Assembly (NCBI RefSeq): GCF_001866075.3
Contig: NZ_CP063356.1
Span: 2,718,164 to 2,782,163 of the forward strand
From: Anaerobacillus isosaccharinicus
GTDB lineage: Bacteria; Bacillota; Bacilli; Bacillales; Anaerobacillaceae
Length of the DNA stretch: 64,000 nt
Reading direction: 5' to 3'
The position numbers and the translations under genes are program-made. The notes below the pieces were generated by a model. It was not told where the DNA came from, did not search any database, and saw only the letters and a list, made by a program, of their open reading frames with translations. Below are positions 1-8,313 of the stretch, one piece after another. Numbering within the stretch: the stretch's first letter is position 1; every line of letters begins with the position of its first letter.

Positions 1-11
1 TAGCAGGATTT

Positions 12-257
12 ATGCTGTTGGAATCGGTAAATAGAGGCTTGAGTCTTTATGATATTATTTTGCAACTTGGGTTAATACTTATCGTATTCTTCTTTGGTGT
101 CGTCAACGTATTTCGTATTAGAGGGCGGATTGTTTCTCTAGCAAATATTGATGGTGCGACGAAAGGTTTTGTTAATACATTAGTATTCATTGGCCTAGGC
201 CTCATTGCAGCAATTCCAATTATTTCAATAGTGGCATTATCCCTCATGACTGCTTAG
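12..257 (+). CDS. Small hydrophobic membrane protein, probably 5'-truncated by the window edge
   Basis: Unrecognised protein of 81 residues as read from this ATG. Two hydrophobic stretches (about residues 12-35 and 52-78) are separated by a short basic segment (RIRGR), so a two-helix membrane protein is likely. The frame stays open leftward to the window edge (codons GCA GGA TTT before the ATG), and no well-spaced ribosome binding site precedes the ATG, so the true start may lie outside. A strong intrinsic terminator follows directly, so this is the last gene of its transcript. No function can be assigned. Confidence 0.5.
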   Translation: MLLESVNRGLSLYDIILQLGLILIVFFFGVVNVFRIRGRIVSLANIDGATKGFVNTLVFIGLGLIAAIPIISIVALSLMTA

Positions 258-264
258 TTAAAAT

Positions 265-296
265 GGGCACTACAGAATAAGTAGTGTTCATTTTTT
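265..296 (+). terminator. Intrinsic terminator after the first membrane protein
   Basis: GGGCACTAC (265-273) pairs with GTAGTGTTC (281-289) using two G-U pairs around a 7-nt loop, followed by six T residues (291-296). Confidence 0.8.
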
Positions 297-385
297 ATTG
301 CCTTTCTAAAAAACTTGTATAAAAGAAAAAAATCTTATATAGTAGTTGCAAGCTAATTACATTAATTACTCAACGAGGTTTTTTT

Positions 386-688
386 ATGAACTATATAAAA
401 TTAATATTCCTTCTACTCTTATTACTTCCCTTCTCTGTTTATGGAGAAGGAAATGACGATCTTGTTATAAGTATTCAGAATGATGAAGGTAAAAGTGACG
501 ATTATGCTTTGCTTTCTTCAAATGAAAGTAACGATCATGTCACTCATTACATAAAGAGCTTTCGATTTCTAGATTTAGAAGAACCTTTAAAGGAAGAGTT
601 TTTGTCATCTCCAATCTATTTAATTAAAAGATTTGAATTATTAATGGTTATTAAGTTCAATACGTCATTTTATACTCACTTCTTCTAA
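386..688 (+). CDS. Small putative secreted protein, unknown function
   Basis: Unrecognised 100-residue protein. Residues 1-20 look like a Sec signal peptide: a charged start (MNYIK), a run of leucines and a small-residue cleavage region before EGND. The rest is acidic and polar, ending in an unusual hydrophobic/aromatic tail (FELLMVIKFN, SFYTHFF). That tail could be a membrane anchor, or could mark a frameshift that altered the C-terminus. An ACGAGG ribosome binding site precedes the ATG by 7 nt. It lies 27 nt before another small membrane-protein gene and probably shares its transcript. No function is proposed. Confidence 0.5.
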   Translation: MNYIKLIFLLLLLLPFSVYGEGNDDLVISIQNDEGKSDDYALLSSNESNDHVTHYIKSFRFLDLEEPLKEEFLSSPIYLIKRFELLMVIKFNTSFYTHFF

Positions 689-715
689 CCATTTTAGAAG
701 AAAGGTGGGTTAACA

Positions 716-859
716 ATGAATAACATTGAGGAAAAGAAGGATTCACAAGCAAAGTTTTTCGTGAAAGAATCTATAAACGGTTTAATTATCGGCTTACTAT
801 TAATGGTTTTTGTGTTTCTATTCGTTCATTTTGTTTTAGGAATAAAGGCTTTTTCATAA
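716..859 (+). CDS. Small single-helix membrane protein (47 aa)
   Basis: A 47-codon frame starts MNNIEEKKDS and ends LGIKAFS. Residues 1-20 are charged and polar. Residues 22-42 form one long hydrophobic helix (GLIIGLLLMVFVFLFVHFVL). An AAAGGTGG ribosome binding site lies about 9 nt before the ATG, and a good terminator follows 7 nt after the stop, so this looks like a real gene at the end of the transcript that starts near 386. The family is not recognised. A single-pass small membrane protein could be a regulator or a subunit, but nothing here says which. Confidence 0.6.
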   Translation: MNNIEEKKDSQAKFFVKESINGLIIGLLLMVFVFLFVHFVLGIKAFS

Positions 860-866
860 ATTAATA

Positions 867-889
867 GGCTACCCAAGGGTGGCCTTTTT
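867..889 (+). terminator. Intrinsic terminator
   Basis: GGCTACCC (867-874) and GGGTGGCC (877-884) form a short, tight hairpin followed by five T residues. It closes the two small genes upstream of the channel gene. Confidence 0.7.
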
Positions 890-971
890 CCTTTTCAATT
901 TCACAAAAATAGCAGATAATAAAAATGAACTACATAATAACGGTGTGAAATTCATTCAACGAGGTATATAA

Positions 972-2105
972 ATGGAACTAATTGAAATTTTAATCTCATT
1001 ACCTATCTGGGTAGACATAGGCGTTTCTTTCTTTATATTTATTTTTTTCCTCCTACTTAGGAAGCTTTTTACAAACTATGTTTTTAAATTAATGTTAAGA
1101 GTAGCAAAAAAATCTCCGACGGCAGTACTGACAAATATCTTTTTGGCATTTGAAAAGCCGCTAAGATGGTTTTTTGTCTTTCTAGGTCTATACCTAGCTA
1201 TTCTTAACTTACCTTATGAGCACGGCTTTGAAGATCGAATTATTCAAATCTATCGCACGTTAATTATCATTTTAATCACCTCAGGGTTATATAATTTTTC
1301 TTCAGCCTCATCATTATTTTTTGAAAAAATGGGTTCAAAGCTTCATGTTGAGGTAGACAAAATCTTACTACCAATTTTATCAAAAACATTACGCTTTATT
1401 ATTGTGGCTATAGCCATAAGTATTATTGCCCAAGAGTGGGAATATGATATTAATGGTTTTGTTGCAGGCCTTGGATTAGGTGGGTTAGCTCTTGCATTTG
1501 CAGCTCAAGAAATTATAGAGGATTTCTTTGGCGGCATTGTGATCATGACTGAAAAACCATTTACGAAAGGTGATTGGATTAAGACAAAAGATGTCGAGGG
1601 CACCGTAGAAGAAATTAATTTTCGGAGTACAAGAATTCGAGCGTTTCGCCAAGCGCTAGTGACTGTACCAAACTCGAAGTTAGCCAATACCGCTATTTTA
1701 AATTGGACTAAAATGGGGAAAAGGCAAATTACCTTTCATTTGGGTGTAACTTTAGACACACCAAAGAATAAGCTTCAATCTTGTATTAAGGAAATAGATC
1801 AGCTTTTAAAAACTCATCCGGAGATCCACCAAGAAACGATTTTTGTTCATTTCGATGGATTTAACAAAAATAGCTTAGACATCTTTTTATATTTCTTTAC
1901 AAAGACAACTGTCTGGGGAGAATACTTAGCAGTAAAAGAGGATGTGAACTTAAAAATTCTCGAAATCATGAAAAATGAAGGTGTTCAGATTGCTTTCCCT
2001 TCTAGGAGTATCTATATTGAGTCAGTACCAAAAGGAAAGATAGAAGGTGAGAAGTCTGAAATAACTTGTGTAACCACCATTCCAAAAAAAGAGCATGACA
2101 AATAA
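972..2105 (+). CDS. MscS-family small-conductance mechanosensitive channel
   Basis: A 377-residue MscS-type channel that would release solutes through the cytoplasmic membrane on hypo-osmotic shock. About five hydrophobic segments are visible (near residues 12-30, 60-80, 88-108, 132-152 and 158-190). The last is the pore helix, with the typical small-residue pattern GLGLGGLALAFAAQ, followed by the beta domain (GGIVIMTEKPFTKGDWI, then EGTVEEINFRSTRIR, VTVPNSKLANTAILNW) and the alpha/beta C-terminal domain. The length exceeds that of E. coli MscS (about 286 aa) because of extra N-terminal helices, as in YnaI-like members. ACGAGG precedes the ATG. The IS110-family element begins just downstream, so the natural downstream neighbour may have been displaced. 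Confidence 0.9.
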   Translation: MELIEILISLPIWVDIGVSFFIFIFFLLLRKLFTNYVFKLMLRVAKKSPTAVLTNIFLAFEKPLRWFFVFLGLYLAILNLPYEHGFEDRIIQIYRTLIIILITSGLYNFSSASSLFFEKMGSKLHVEVDKILLPILSKTLRFIIVAIAISIIAQEWEYDINGFVAGLGLGGLALAFAAQEIIEDFFGGIVIMTEKPFTKGDWIKTKDVEGTVEEINFRSTRIRAFRQALVTVPNSKLANTAILNWTKMGKRQITFHLGVTLDTPKNKLQSCIKEIDQLLKTHPEIHQETIFVHFDGFNKNSLDIFLYFFTKTTVWGEYLAVKEDVNLKILEIMKNEGVQIAFPSRSIYIESVPKGKIEGEKSEITCVTTIPKKEHDK

Positions 2106-2148
2106 ACCACCAAATAGTGATTTTTAAAAAATATTCATTTGGGGTTGA

Positions 2149-3390
2149 TCAAGGTGCAGCTAGCACATGGTAACCATGATTTTTAGCTAGTAAAATCGCT
2201 TGTTCTACCGTGATTTCACGGGTTACTGGAAAAACATCGGATTTTATATATAATTCAGCGTTATATGCTTCTTTCTTTTTGAGAATATTGTAGATAGCTG
2301 TTAAAAGCATTCGTGCAATCGCAATAATTGCTCGTTTGTGACCACGGCGTCTTTTAAGTTTTAAGTAACGGTTTCGAATTTCTGGGTGCTTTTCACTTTT
2401 AACTACAGAGGTAGCACATTGCACTAAAAGTGGTTTTATGTAACATCCAGCTCTCGAAATTCTTACTGACTTTTTCTTACCGGCACTCTCATTATTTGTG
2501 GGTGTAAGTCCTGCCCAGGAGCACAGATGCTTAGCTGTCAGAAACACGTCCATATTGACACCTATTTCAGATACCACGGCAATGGCAGAAAAGATGTTTT
2601 TAAAAGACGGAACAGTTAAGATTAAATTGATTTCTTCTGTGTAGGACGCGGCAAGAGAAAGAATAATTTTTTCTAGGTCAGCTTTACGCGACCCAAGGTC
2701 TTCATAATGTTGTTTAATGACCTTTAATTTTTCAGCCTGTTCAGGAGTTATGTATCCATCAATAGCGAGCTCCAATTCAGGAAGTTTATGTTTCATGGAG
2801 CCATGAACTAAAGGTTCTAAATCAAACGAAGTGTCTAATGGATTGTGTAATAACTTTTCAATAATGTTCATGGAGCTTTTGCCGAAGGTATCCGAAACAA
2901 TATTGCTTAGTTGAATGTTAGACACGGTTAAACTGTTTTGAAGACGATTTTTCTCACTAGACATAAAATTAGTGAGCTTGAAGCGATAACGCATAAGGTC
3001 ACGAAGTTGCCTAATCTCCAGTGGTGGCATAAAGCTTCCAGCTACAAGGTCATGCTTAAATAAATCAGCGATCCATTTTGCATCTTTTTTATCCGTCTTT
3101 TTACCACGGATTGCCTTGACGTATTTTGGATGTGCTAATGTGATGTTACAGGAATCTTCTAGTATATTAAACACAGGAATCCAGTATTTCCCGGTCGATT
3201 CCATACAAACATCTTTGCATTCATTTTCACAAAGCCATTGTGACAGCTCCATTAACCCTTTGGTATAGGTTGAAAAGCGATGGCGTTTGTAAGATGTCAC
3301 GCCTTTGGCGGTAGAAGCAATACAAGCTACTACAAACGTTTTGTGGACATCAATACCACAACAAATAGGGTAAACAATTTTTAAAGCCAT
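2149..3390 (-). CDS. IS110-family transposase (DEDD recombinase)
   Basis: A 413-residue recombinase that moves the element without a conventional DDE reaction. The N-terminal RuvC-like DEDD domain shows the first Asp in GIDVHK, the Glu in CMESTGKYW and the DKKDAKWIADL segment. The C-terminal Tnp domain has SEIGVNMD, HLCSWAGLTP and the Ser-containing stretch SVRISRAGCYIKP. Both halves are complete, so the gene looks intact. The chosen ATG (3388-3390) has AAAGGAG 8 nt upstream. The frame is open for another 27 codons upstream, but without a ribosome binding site. IS110 enzymes are guided by a bridge RNA from the element's non-coding end. Confidence 0.92.
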   Translation of the reverse strand: MALKIVYPICCGIDVHKTFVVACIASTAKGVTSYKRHRFSTYTKGLMELSQWLCENECKDVCMESTGKYWIPVFNILEDSCNITLAHPKYVKAIRGKKTDKKDAKWIADLFKHDLVAGSFMPPLEIRQLRDLMRYRFKLTNFMSSEKNRLQNSLTVSNIQLSNIVSDTFGKSSMNIIEKLLHNPLDTSFDLEPLVHGSMKHKLPELELAIDGYITPEQAEKLKVIKQHYEDLGSRKADLEKIILSLAASYTEEINLILTVPSFKNIFSAIAVVSEIGVNMDVFLTAKHLCSWAGLTPTNNESAGKKKSVRISRAGCYIKPLLVQCATSVVKSEKHPEIRNRYLKLKRRRGHKRAIIAIARMLLTAIYNILKKKEAYNAELYIKSDVFPVTREITVEQAILLAKNHGYHVLAAP

Positions 3391-3399
3391 AGGGAAAAC

Positions 3400-3660
3400 T
3401 CCTTTACAAGAATTGTAGGGATAGACAACATTGACTGATTGCCCAGCAATAAACGAGTAATGTTTATACAAAGATAAGTCTGCGTGCTCTAAGTCACACT
3501 TATTTGTGCTTGGAAAGGCAATCTACACATATAAATATGCGGTCACTCCACTACTGAAGCAGCCCACTCACCTCCGCGTGATTTGTAGTTAATTGGTATC
3601 CCTATGGCTCTATATTTGCCAAAATAATGCTCGAGGCAAACCTGTTTCATTACGTTTTGT
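3400..3660 (-). ncRNA. Candidate bridge RNA region of the IS110 element
   Basis: The stretch upstream of the transposase start carries no open frame but has hairpin potential: AAG(T)CACA with TGTGCTT near 3490-3510, and TTTGCC (3615-3620) with GGCAAA (3635-3640). In IS110 elements such as IS621 the non-coding end next to the recombinase start encodes the bridge RNA, whose loops pair with target and donor DNA. Position and size fit. The loops themselves were not identified, so this is inference from family knowledge. Confidence 0.3.
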
Positions 3661-3693
3661 GCCTTGAGCGAAGCGAAAGGAATGGATATAAAT

Positions 3694-4341
3694 ATGAATG
3701 AAGAGCTTCTCTTTAAAACATATGGGCTACTTTTTTTAGGATTTGCTTGGGGGATTACTTCAATTTATGAGGCAATTCGGATTCAAAGGCAAAAGGGAGT
3801 TGTTACTGAATCAAGGGTTGTCTTTGTGACAATGCTAATTCTTTCATTCTTGCAAATATTAATGATGGACCGTTTGGATATTGACCTTTTTATTTGGTTT
3901 GGGATTTTTGGGAGTATTATTCTTATTAGTTTGTGGGTAAGAGTTTATTTTGGCGGAAAAAATGTAAAAATTTACGAGACTACAAGAGAACGAATCATCC
4001 CTATTTTAGAAAATACATTAAAGGACATGTCGATCCCTTATGAGGAAAAAGATGGATTAAATAGTGAAGAAACGGTCTTTCATCTAATTGAAGATAAAAC
4101 AAAAATTAGTGTTGAAGGTGGTATTTTCGGAGAGGAAGAAAAAGACTACACTATTTCCCTAAAAAAAACGTGGCGGTCCTACCGCATGGAAGAGCTCCAG
4201 TTGCGACTTATAGAATCATATCGAGATCAAAAAGAAGAGAAAATTTATTGGAAACAGATTTTGATAAACGTCGTTCTCGGTATTGCCTTTATTTTAGGTA
4301 CGAGTTTTACAGTTTGGAATCTTTTTTATAAGGTTACCTAA
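3694..4341 (+). CDS. Multi-pass membrane protein, unknown function
   Basis: Unrecognised 215-residue protein. Three hydrophobic helices lie near the N-terminus (about residues 6-27, 43-60 and 66-88), then a soluble middle domain of about 100 residues rich in Glu, Lys and Ile, and a last helix near the C-terminus (about 187-210). The start chosen is ATG 3694, which has AAAGGA about 12 nt upstream. ATG 3682 directly abuts that AAAGGA, and a TTG at 3664 is in frame, so the start is uncertain. The gene stands just beyond the IS110 element, which may have cut it from its own promoter. A strong terminator follows. Confidence 0.6.
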   Translation: MNEELLFKTYGLLFLGFAWGITSIYEAIRIQRQKGVVTESRVVFVTMLILSFLQILMMDRLDIDLFIWFGIFGSIILISLWVRVYFGGKNVKIYETTRERIIPILENTLKDMSIPYEEKDGLNSEETVFHLIEDKTKISVEGGIFGEEEKDYTISLKKTWRSYRMEELQLRLIESYRDQKEEKIYWKQILINVVLGIAFILGTSFTVWNLFYKVT

Positions 4342-4380
4342 AAGTAGTAACACCGAAAAAATGGGTTACTACTTTATTTT
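4342..4380 (+). terminator. Intrinsic terminator
   Basis: AAGTAGTAAC (4342-4351) pairs perfectly with GTTACTACTT (4365-4374) and is followed by a T-rich run. Confidence 0.8.
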
Positions 4381-4389
4381 TATGTTTTG

Positions 4390-4416
4390 TGCGACGTTTT
4401 TCAAATCATTTGCGTC
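4390..4416 (+). promoter_or_regulatory. Candidate ECF-sigma promoter upstream of the sigX-like gene
   Basis: TGCGAC (4390-4395), a 17-nt spacer with a T run, then CGTC (4413-4416). Bacillus SigX/SigW-type promoters have TGTAAC or TGAAAC and CGWC at this spacing, and ECF operons usually autoregulate. The -35 matches only four of six positions. Confidence 0.35.
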
Positions 4417-4449
4417 TAAGTAGAGAATAGCAAGAAAGGAGGAGTAAGG

Positions 4450-4998
4450 ATGTCATTAAATAAGAAAAATGAAATCAGTGAATGGTATGTGGAGCATAGT
4501 GAAGCTGTTTTTAACTATATTTTTTTGCTAACTCATGATTATCAAAAGGCTGAAGATTTAACACAGGAAACATTTATTAATGCATATAAGTTTTATGAAT
4601 CGTTTCAAAAAAACTCAAGTCCAAAAACGTGGCTTTATCGAATTGCACATAATGCGACCATTGATTATGTACGGAGGCGTAAACCCTTGTTATTTTTTAA
4701 AAATTTATTTTTAGCTGCTGATCCAACTCCTTTGCCCGAAGAAATTATAGAAATGAAAGAGGAAATAAATGAGATTTACACGATCCTCCAAAGCTTGAAA
4801 TCCTCCTACCGTGAAGTCATTATTTTACGAAAGATTAAGGAATTTTCTACTAAAGAAACAGCTGAAATCACTGGCTGGTCCGAAAGCAAAGTAAAGTCAA
4901 CCTTATCACGGGCCTTGGTAGCATTTGAAGAAAATTTACTAAAGGAGGGATATGAATATGAGCAAAAAGTGGAATTTTACAGAGTTAAATCAGATTAA
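4450..4998 (+). CDS. ECF (extracytoplasmic function) RNA polymerase sigma factor, SigX-like
   Basis: A 182-residue ECF sigma factor that would direct RNA polymerase to envelope-stress promoters. Region 2 (about residues 14-80) contains the DLTQETFINAYKFYESF core and WLYRIAHNATIDYVRRRK. Region 4 (about 110-165) carries the helix-turn-helix STKETAEITGWSESKVKSTLSRAL. Region 3 and sigma 1.1 are absent, as expected for group 4. The start has GAAAGGAGGAG just upstream. The stop lies inside the next gene (41-nt overlap with the start used here), which codes for a membrane anti-sigma-like protein. This is the standard sigma/anti-sigma pair. The partner most resembles B. subtilis RsiX, so SigX is the best guess. 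Confidence 0.9.
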   Translation: MSLNKKNEISEWYVEHSEAVFNYIFLLTHDYQKAEDLTQETFINAYKFYESFQKNSSPKTWLYRIAHNATIDYVRRRKPLLFFKNLFLAADPTPLPEEIIEMKEEINEIYTILQSLKSSYREVIILRKIKEFSTKETAEITGWSESKVKSTLSRALVAFEENLLKEGYEYEQKVEFYRVKSD

Positions 4999-6634
4999 CT
5001 GGAATGAAAGGCGGAAACAATCTGTTCATCAAAAAGTGATAATGGATATTGATAAGCTAGAATCGAAGAGAGAAAGAAAGCATGTTGTTGCCTATCTAAC
5101 TAGCTGTGCATTATTTCTTATAGTTATTTTTGCTGCGTATCAGTTTTTTATGAGCGAAGCGCAAAATCCTGCTGTAGGTGATGACGAGAAGATAGATATC
5201 GTTGATGAGAACAAAGAAACCATTAATGATCGGGAGAAAGAAATACAGATTAATGATGACTATAAAAACCTACGGTACTATGGGACGATTTCTAGTAGTG
5301 AGGATTACTATAAGATCGCAATGACGGATGTAAATGCGATGTATTTTATACCGGTGAATTCACCAGCAACGGTGGAGATCGTTCAAAATGTCAATTTTGA
5401 ATCTCATTTAAACAGTGATTATCGAATCCAGTTCGGGTTACAGACTGCCAGGTCAGATATCCCGTTACAATCGTATGAAATAAAAGATAATCATCTCCAT
5501 TTATATTTTAATAAAAATAATTTGATGAATTTAAGAGGTTCGACAGGATCGAGTATGGGTATTTTTAGCATTCATACATTTGCCGAAAATTTTAAAGATC
5601 AAGTCACCCATTATACAGCTTATGGTGATGGTGAGCCATTTATCCATGAAGGTGAAGGCTTTGATATAGTAAATGTTCCAATAGAGACAGATCTGAAGTA
5701 TCTTCCAATTAGAACTCACAGTGGTGTCTTTCTTCAACAACAATATAATTATCAGCAGCATACAATTGAAGAGGTACTTGGTCAATTTTTCGCCCTTCAT
5801 AAACTAGCAATCACGGATGAAGAAATTGATTTCTCGATGTTCTCGTTAAAAAACATCGAGGAAAGTAGTGGTACAACTGTTCTTCGTTTAACAGGCGATC
5901 TAAATGATGCTTTCGAAAAAAATGAGATTGAAATAGGAAGTTTGAAAAAATTAATCGTACATGGCGTTGGAGCGAATGTAAGAGAACAACTAGATCATGA
6001 TCAAGCCAAAATCTATTTAAATGATCAATTGCTTTTTGATGGCAATCTTAACCACATCAAAATTAATGATCTAAATGACCATATCTTTTCGCTATCAGAA
6101 AATTCGCTTAGAGCAAAACTTATTACGACAGCCAGTGCGGTCTTCACTCACTTAGAAAATGAAGCTTGGGAGCTGTTAATGAGATTCGTTCATCCTGATA
6201 AAGGTTTACTATTTTCAACCTATGCTTTTGTTGATCAAGAACAAGACGTCACGTTTACAAAAGAAGAAGTTGCTGCTTTTGCTTCCAATGAAAATACGTA
6301 TCTATTTGGTCAACATTATGCGAAAGATGGCTTTGTTTATGAGTTCACACCAAAGGAGTTTATCGATTCACTCTTAATGAACTATGAGCAAAACATGGAG
6401 AAAAAGAAGGTTCCTTATGAAATCGTTACGTTTAATCAAGTATATCAACCTAGTGGTGGGATCATTAATAACATAGGTGAAGCTTATCCAGAAGGAAGGT
6501 ATGTTGAATTCTTTGCGCCAGCACCTAGTGAAGAGCAAGAATATCTCTGGCAAGCATTGCGGTTTGTGTTTGAAGAGGGAGAGAATAGACAATGGTATCT
6601 TGTCGCCATAGTCCGTGATGTTCATTCGCCATAA
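4958..6634 (+). CDS. RsiX-like membrane anti-sigma factor with long extracellular region
   Basis: A 558-residue protein with a short cytoplasmic N-terminus (about 40 aa) that would bind the sigma factor, one transmembrane helix (about residues 42-64) and a large outer region. The first extracellular half resembles RsiX: the segment near YKIAMTDVNAMYFIPV, then DLKYLPIRTH and a GerMN-like stretch around TIEEVLGQFFALHKLAITDEE. It is much longer than RsiX (about 370 aa), with roughly 190 extra C-terminal residues (WELLMRFVHPDKGLLFSTYAFV, FTPKEFIDSLLMNYE, GRYVEFFAPAPSEEQEYLWQ). The second ATG (4958) is preferred because AAAGGAGG lies 9 nt upstream. The first ATG (4952) is only 3 nt from it. It is co-translated with the sigma gene. 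Confidence 0.75.
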   Translation: MSKKWNFTELNQINWNERRKQSVHQKVIMDIDKLESKRERKHVVAYLTSCALFLIVIFAAYQFFMSEAQNPAVGDDEKIDIVDENKETINDREKEIQINDDYKNLRYYGTISSSEDYYKIAMTDVNAMYFIPVNSPATVEIVQNVNFESHLNSDYRIQFGLQTARSDIPLQSYEIKDNHLHLYFNKNNLMNLRGSTGSSMGIFSIHTFAENFKDQVTHYTAYGDGEPFIHEGEGFDIVNVPIETDLKYLPIRTHSGVFLQQQYNYQQHTIEEVLGQFFALHKLAITDEEIDFSMFSLKNIEESSGTTVLRLTGDLNDAFEKNEIEIGSLKKLIVHGVGANVREQLDHDQAKIYLNDQLLFDGNLNHIKINDLNDHIFSLSENSLRAKLITTASAVFTHLENEAWELLMRFVHPDKGLLFSTYAFVDQEQDVTFTKEEVAAFASNENTYLFGQHYAKDGFVYEFTPKEFIDSLLMNYEQNMEKKKVPYEIVTFNQVYQPSGGIINNIGEAYPEGRYVEFFAPAPSEEQEYLWQALRFVFEEGENRQWYLVAIVRDVHSP

Positions 6635-6641
6635 AAGCCTA

Positions 6642-6678
6642 AGGTAGCTCATTATTGTTTGGGCTACCTAATTTTTTT
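6642..6678 (+). terminator. Intrinsic terminator of the sigma/anti-sigma operon
   Basis: AGGTAGC (6642-6648) pairs with GCTACCT (6663-6669), followed by AA and seven T residues. Confidence 0.75.
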
Positions 6679-6982
6679 ATCATTAATTTACCCTATTTTG
6701 GATAGAATAAAAAGGACCAATTTAGTCTATAAAATTGTACGAATAGATAAACATCAGTGTCTTAGTAGGTTTAATTTAAGTTCAACAATGGTGATGTAAA
6801 TTATTTTCTGTTATAATAATTCAGGATGTGTTCAAAAAAATAACATTTATACATGTTAGGCATATACTTTATTGAGGTTGTAATTCACGTTTTTAATAGT
6901 CAAAATAATAATTACGTTCCTAAAATGTTTGGATGCATAGCAACAATGAATAGGTTATTACAGAAGTGTGGAGGTCCAACTT
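6679..6982 (+). promoter_or_regulatory. murC upstream region with candidate extended -10 promoter
   Basis: This AT-rich gap has no open frame worth calling. The best promoter signal is an extended -10, TGTTATAAT ending at 6817, with only a weak -35 (TGGTGA, 6789-6794). That would leave a 5' leader of about 160 nt before murC. I see no riboswitch or clear hairpin in it. Confidence 0.35.
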
Positions 6983-8278
6983 ATGACAGTCTACCATTTT
7001 ATTGGAATTAAAGGGTCTGGTATGAGCGCTCTTGCTCAAGTGTTACATGATATGAAATTCAAAGTACAAGGTTCAGACATCGATAAAACCTTTTTTACGC
7101 AAAAACCATTAGAGGAGAAGGGAATTGAAATATTTCCATTCCACAGAGGGAATATTCAAGAGGGGCAAACTCTGATTGCTTCACCAGCTTATAATGAGGA
7201 ACATGAGGAAATTTCCGAAGCTTTACAAAAATCAATGGATGTTCACAAATATCCTTTATTTTTGGGACAATTTATTCAGAATTTCACCAGTGTAGCAGTA
7301 ACGGGATCTCATGGTAAAACATCGACAACTGGTCTTTTGTCTCACGTTCTTGGTGCGGCAAAGCCAACTTCGTTTCTTATTGGAGATGGTACTGGAAAAG
7401 GTGAAGAAGATAGTGAATATTTTGTATTCGAGGCTTGTGAATATCGTCGTCACTTTTTGAACTATAAGCCAGATTATGCTCTTATGACAAATATTGATTT
7501 TGATCATCCTGACTATTTCGCAGATGTAAAAGATGTATTTGCTGCTTTTCAAGAGATGGCCATGCAAGTAAAAAAAGCAATTATTGCTTGTGGTGATGAT
7601 GAGCACCTGCAAAGCATTCAAGCTCAAGTCCCCGTCGTATTCTATGGGTTAGAAGATCACAATGATTTTCAAGGAAAGAATATCCAAGTAACAGCTGAAG
7701 GAACTCTTTTTGATGTATTTGTCCGAAATACGTTTTACGGCTCATTTACGATTCCAGGATACGGTAACCATAATGTAAAAAATGCCTTGGCAGTGATCGC
7801 ACTATGTCATTATGAAGATGTACCGACTCAAATTATCGCAGATCAGCTAAAATCTTTTCCAGGAGTAAAACGACGCTTTAGTGAAAAGTTTGTTGGTGAG
7901 CAAGTATTGATCGATGATTATGCCCATCATCCAACTGAAATCTCAGCGACGATTGAAGCTACAAAGCAAAAGTATCCACTTAGAGAAGTTATAGCTATTT
8001 TTCAGCCTCATACTTTTACGAGAACAAGTACATTCTTAGCTGAATTTGCTAGCAGTTTAAGTAAAGCAGATCAAGTGTATTTATGCGATATCTTTGCATC
8101 TGCCAGAGAGAATAGTGGCTCGTTAACGATTCAAGATCTTCAAGACTTGATTCCAAACGCAAAGCTTATCAATGAAGATACCATTGCTCAGCTTAAACAA
8201 CATCATTCAGGTGTGTTATTGTTCATGGGTGCTGGAGACATTCAAAAATTCCAACAAGCTTATGAAGACCAATTATAA
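6983..8278 (+). CDS. murC: UDP-N-acetylmuramate--L-alanine ligase MurC
   Basis: A cytoplasmic Mur ligase that adds L-alanine to UDP-MurNAc using ATP, the first amino-acid step of the peptidoglycan stem. Of 431 residues, the N-terminal Rossmann domain has [14 protein letters not shown], the ATP-binding loop is [12 protein letters not shown] near residue 100, and the central and C-terminal Mur domains show [26 protein letters not shown] and [10 protein letters not shown]. The ATG used is preceded by GGAGGT with 7-nt spacing. The in-frame start five codons earlier overlaps that site and is less likely. It appears monocistronic: a bidirectional terminator follows, and the next gene faces it. Confidence 0.96.
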   Translation: MTVYHFIGIKGSGMSALAQVLHDMKFKVQGSDIDKTFFTQKPLEEKGIEIFPFHRGNIQEGQTLIASPAYNEEHEEISEALQKSMDVHKYPLFLGQFIQNFTSVAVTGSHGKTSTTGLLSHVLGAAKPTSFLIGDGTGKGEEDSEYFVFEACEYRRHFLNYKPDYALMTNIDFDHPDYFADVKDVFAAFQEMAMQVKKAIIACGDDEHLQSIQAQVPVVFYGLEDHNDFQGKNIQVTAEGTLFDVFVRNTFYGSFTIPGYGNHNVKNALAVIALCHYEDVPTQIIADQLKSFPGVKRRFSEKFVGEQVLIDDYAHHPTEISATIEATKQKYPLREVIAIFQPHTFTRTSTFLAEFASSLSKADQVYLCDIFASARENSGSLTIQDLQDLIPNAKLINEDTIAQLKQHHSGVLLFMGAGDIQKFQQAYEDQL

Positions 8279-8310
8279 AAAGAGGATGGCTAGGTGCCAT
8301 CCTCTTTTAA
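8279..8310. terminator. Bidirectional terminator after murC
   Basis: AAAGAGGATGGC (8279-8290) and GCCATCCTCTTTT (8296-8308) form a 12-bp stem with a 5-nt loop. A T run follows on the plus strand and the A-rich left side gives a T run on the minus strand. Confidence 0.85.
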
Positions 8311-8313
8311 TTT

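Larger units (their letters stand above)
2110..3675 (-). mobile_element. IS110-family insertion element (ends not resolved)
   Basis: One DEDD transposase gene with about 40 bp of non-coding DNA on its 3' side and up to about 300 bp on its 5' side. This asymmetry is what the IS110 subgroup shows, as opposed to IS1111, where the long non-coding part follows the gene. IS110 elements lack clear terminal inverted repeats and target duplications, and I see none here, so the boundaries given are the gaps between neighbouring genes, not mapped ends. It lies between the MscS gene and a membrane-protein gene. Confidence 0.6.

Noticed and set aside
897-952. AATTTCAC/GTGAAATT inverted repeat upstream of the MscS gene as another copy of the TGAATTTCATAAT family
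   Set aside because: Only 8 bp pair and the inner blocks of the family are missing.
5531-5800. Minus-strand open frame of 89 codons inside the anti-sigma gene
   Set aside because: Shadow of the coding strand with no ribosome binding site or recognisable product.
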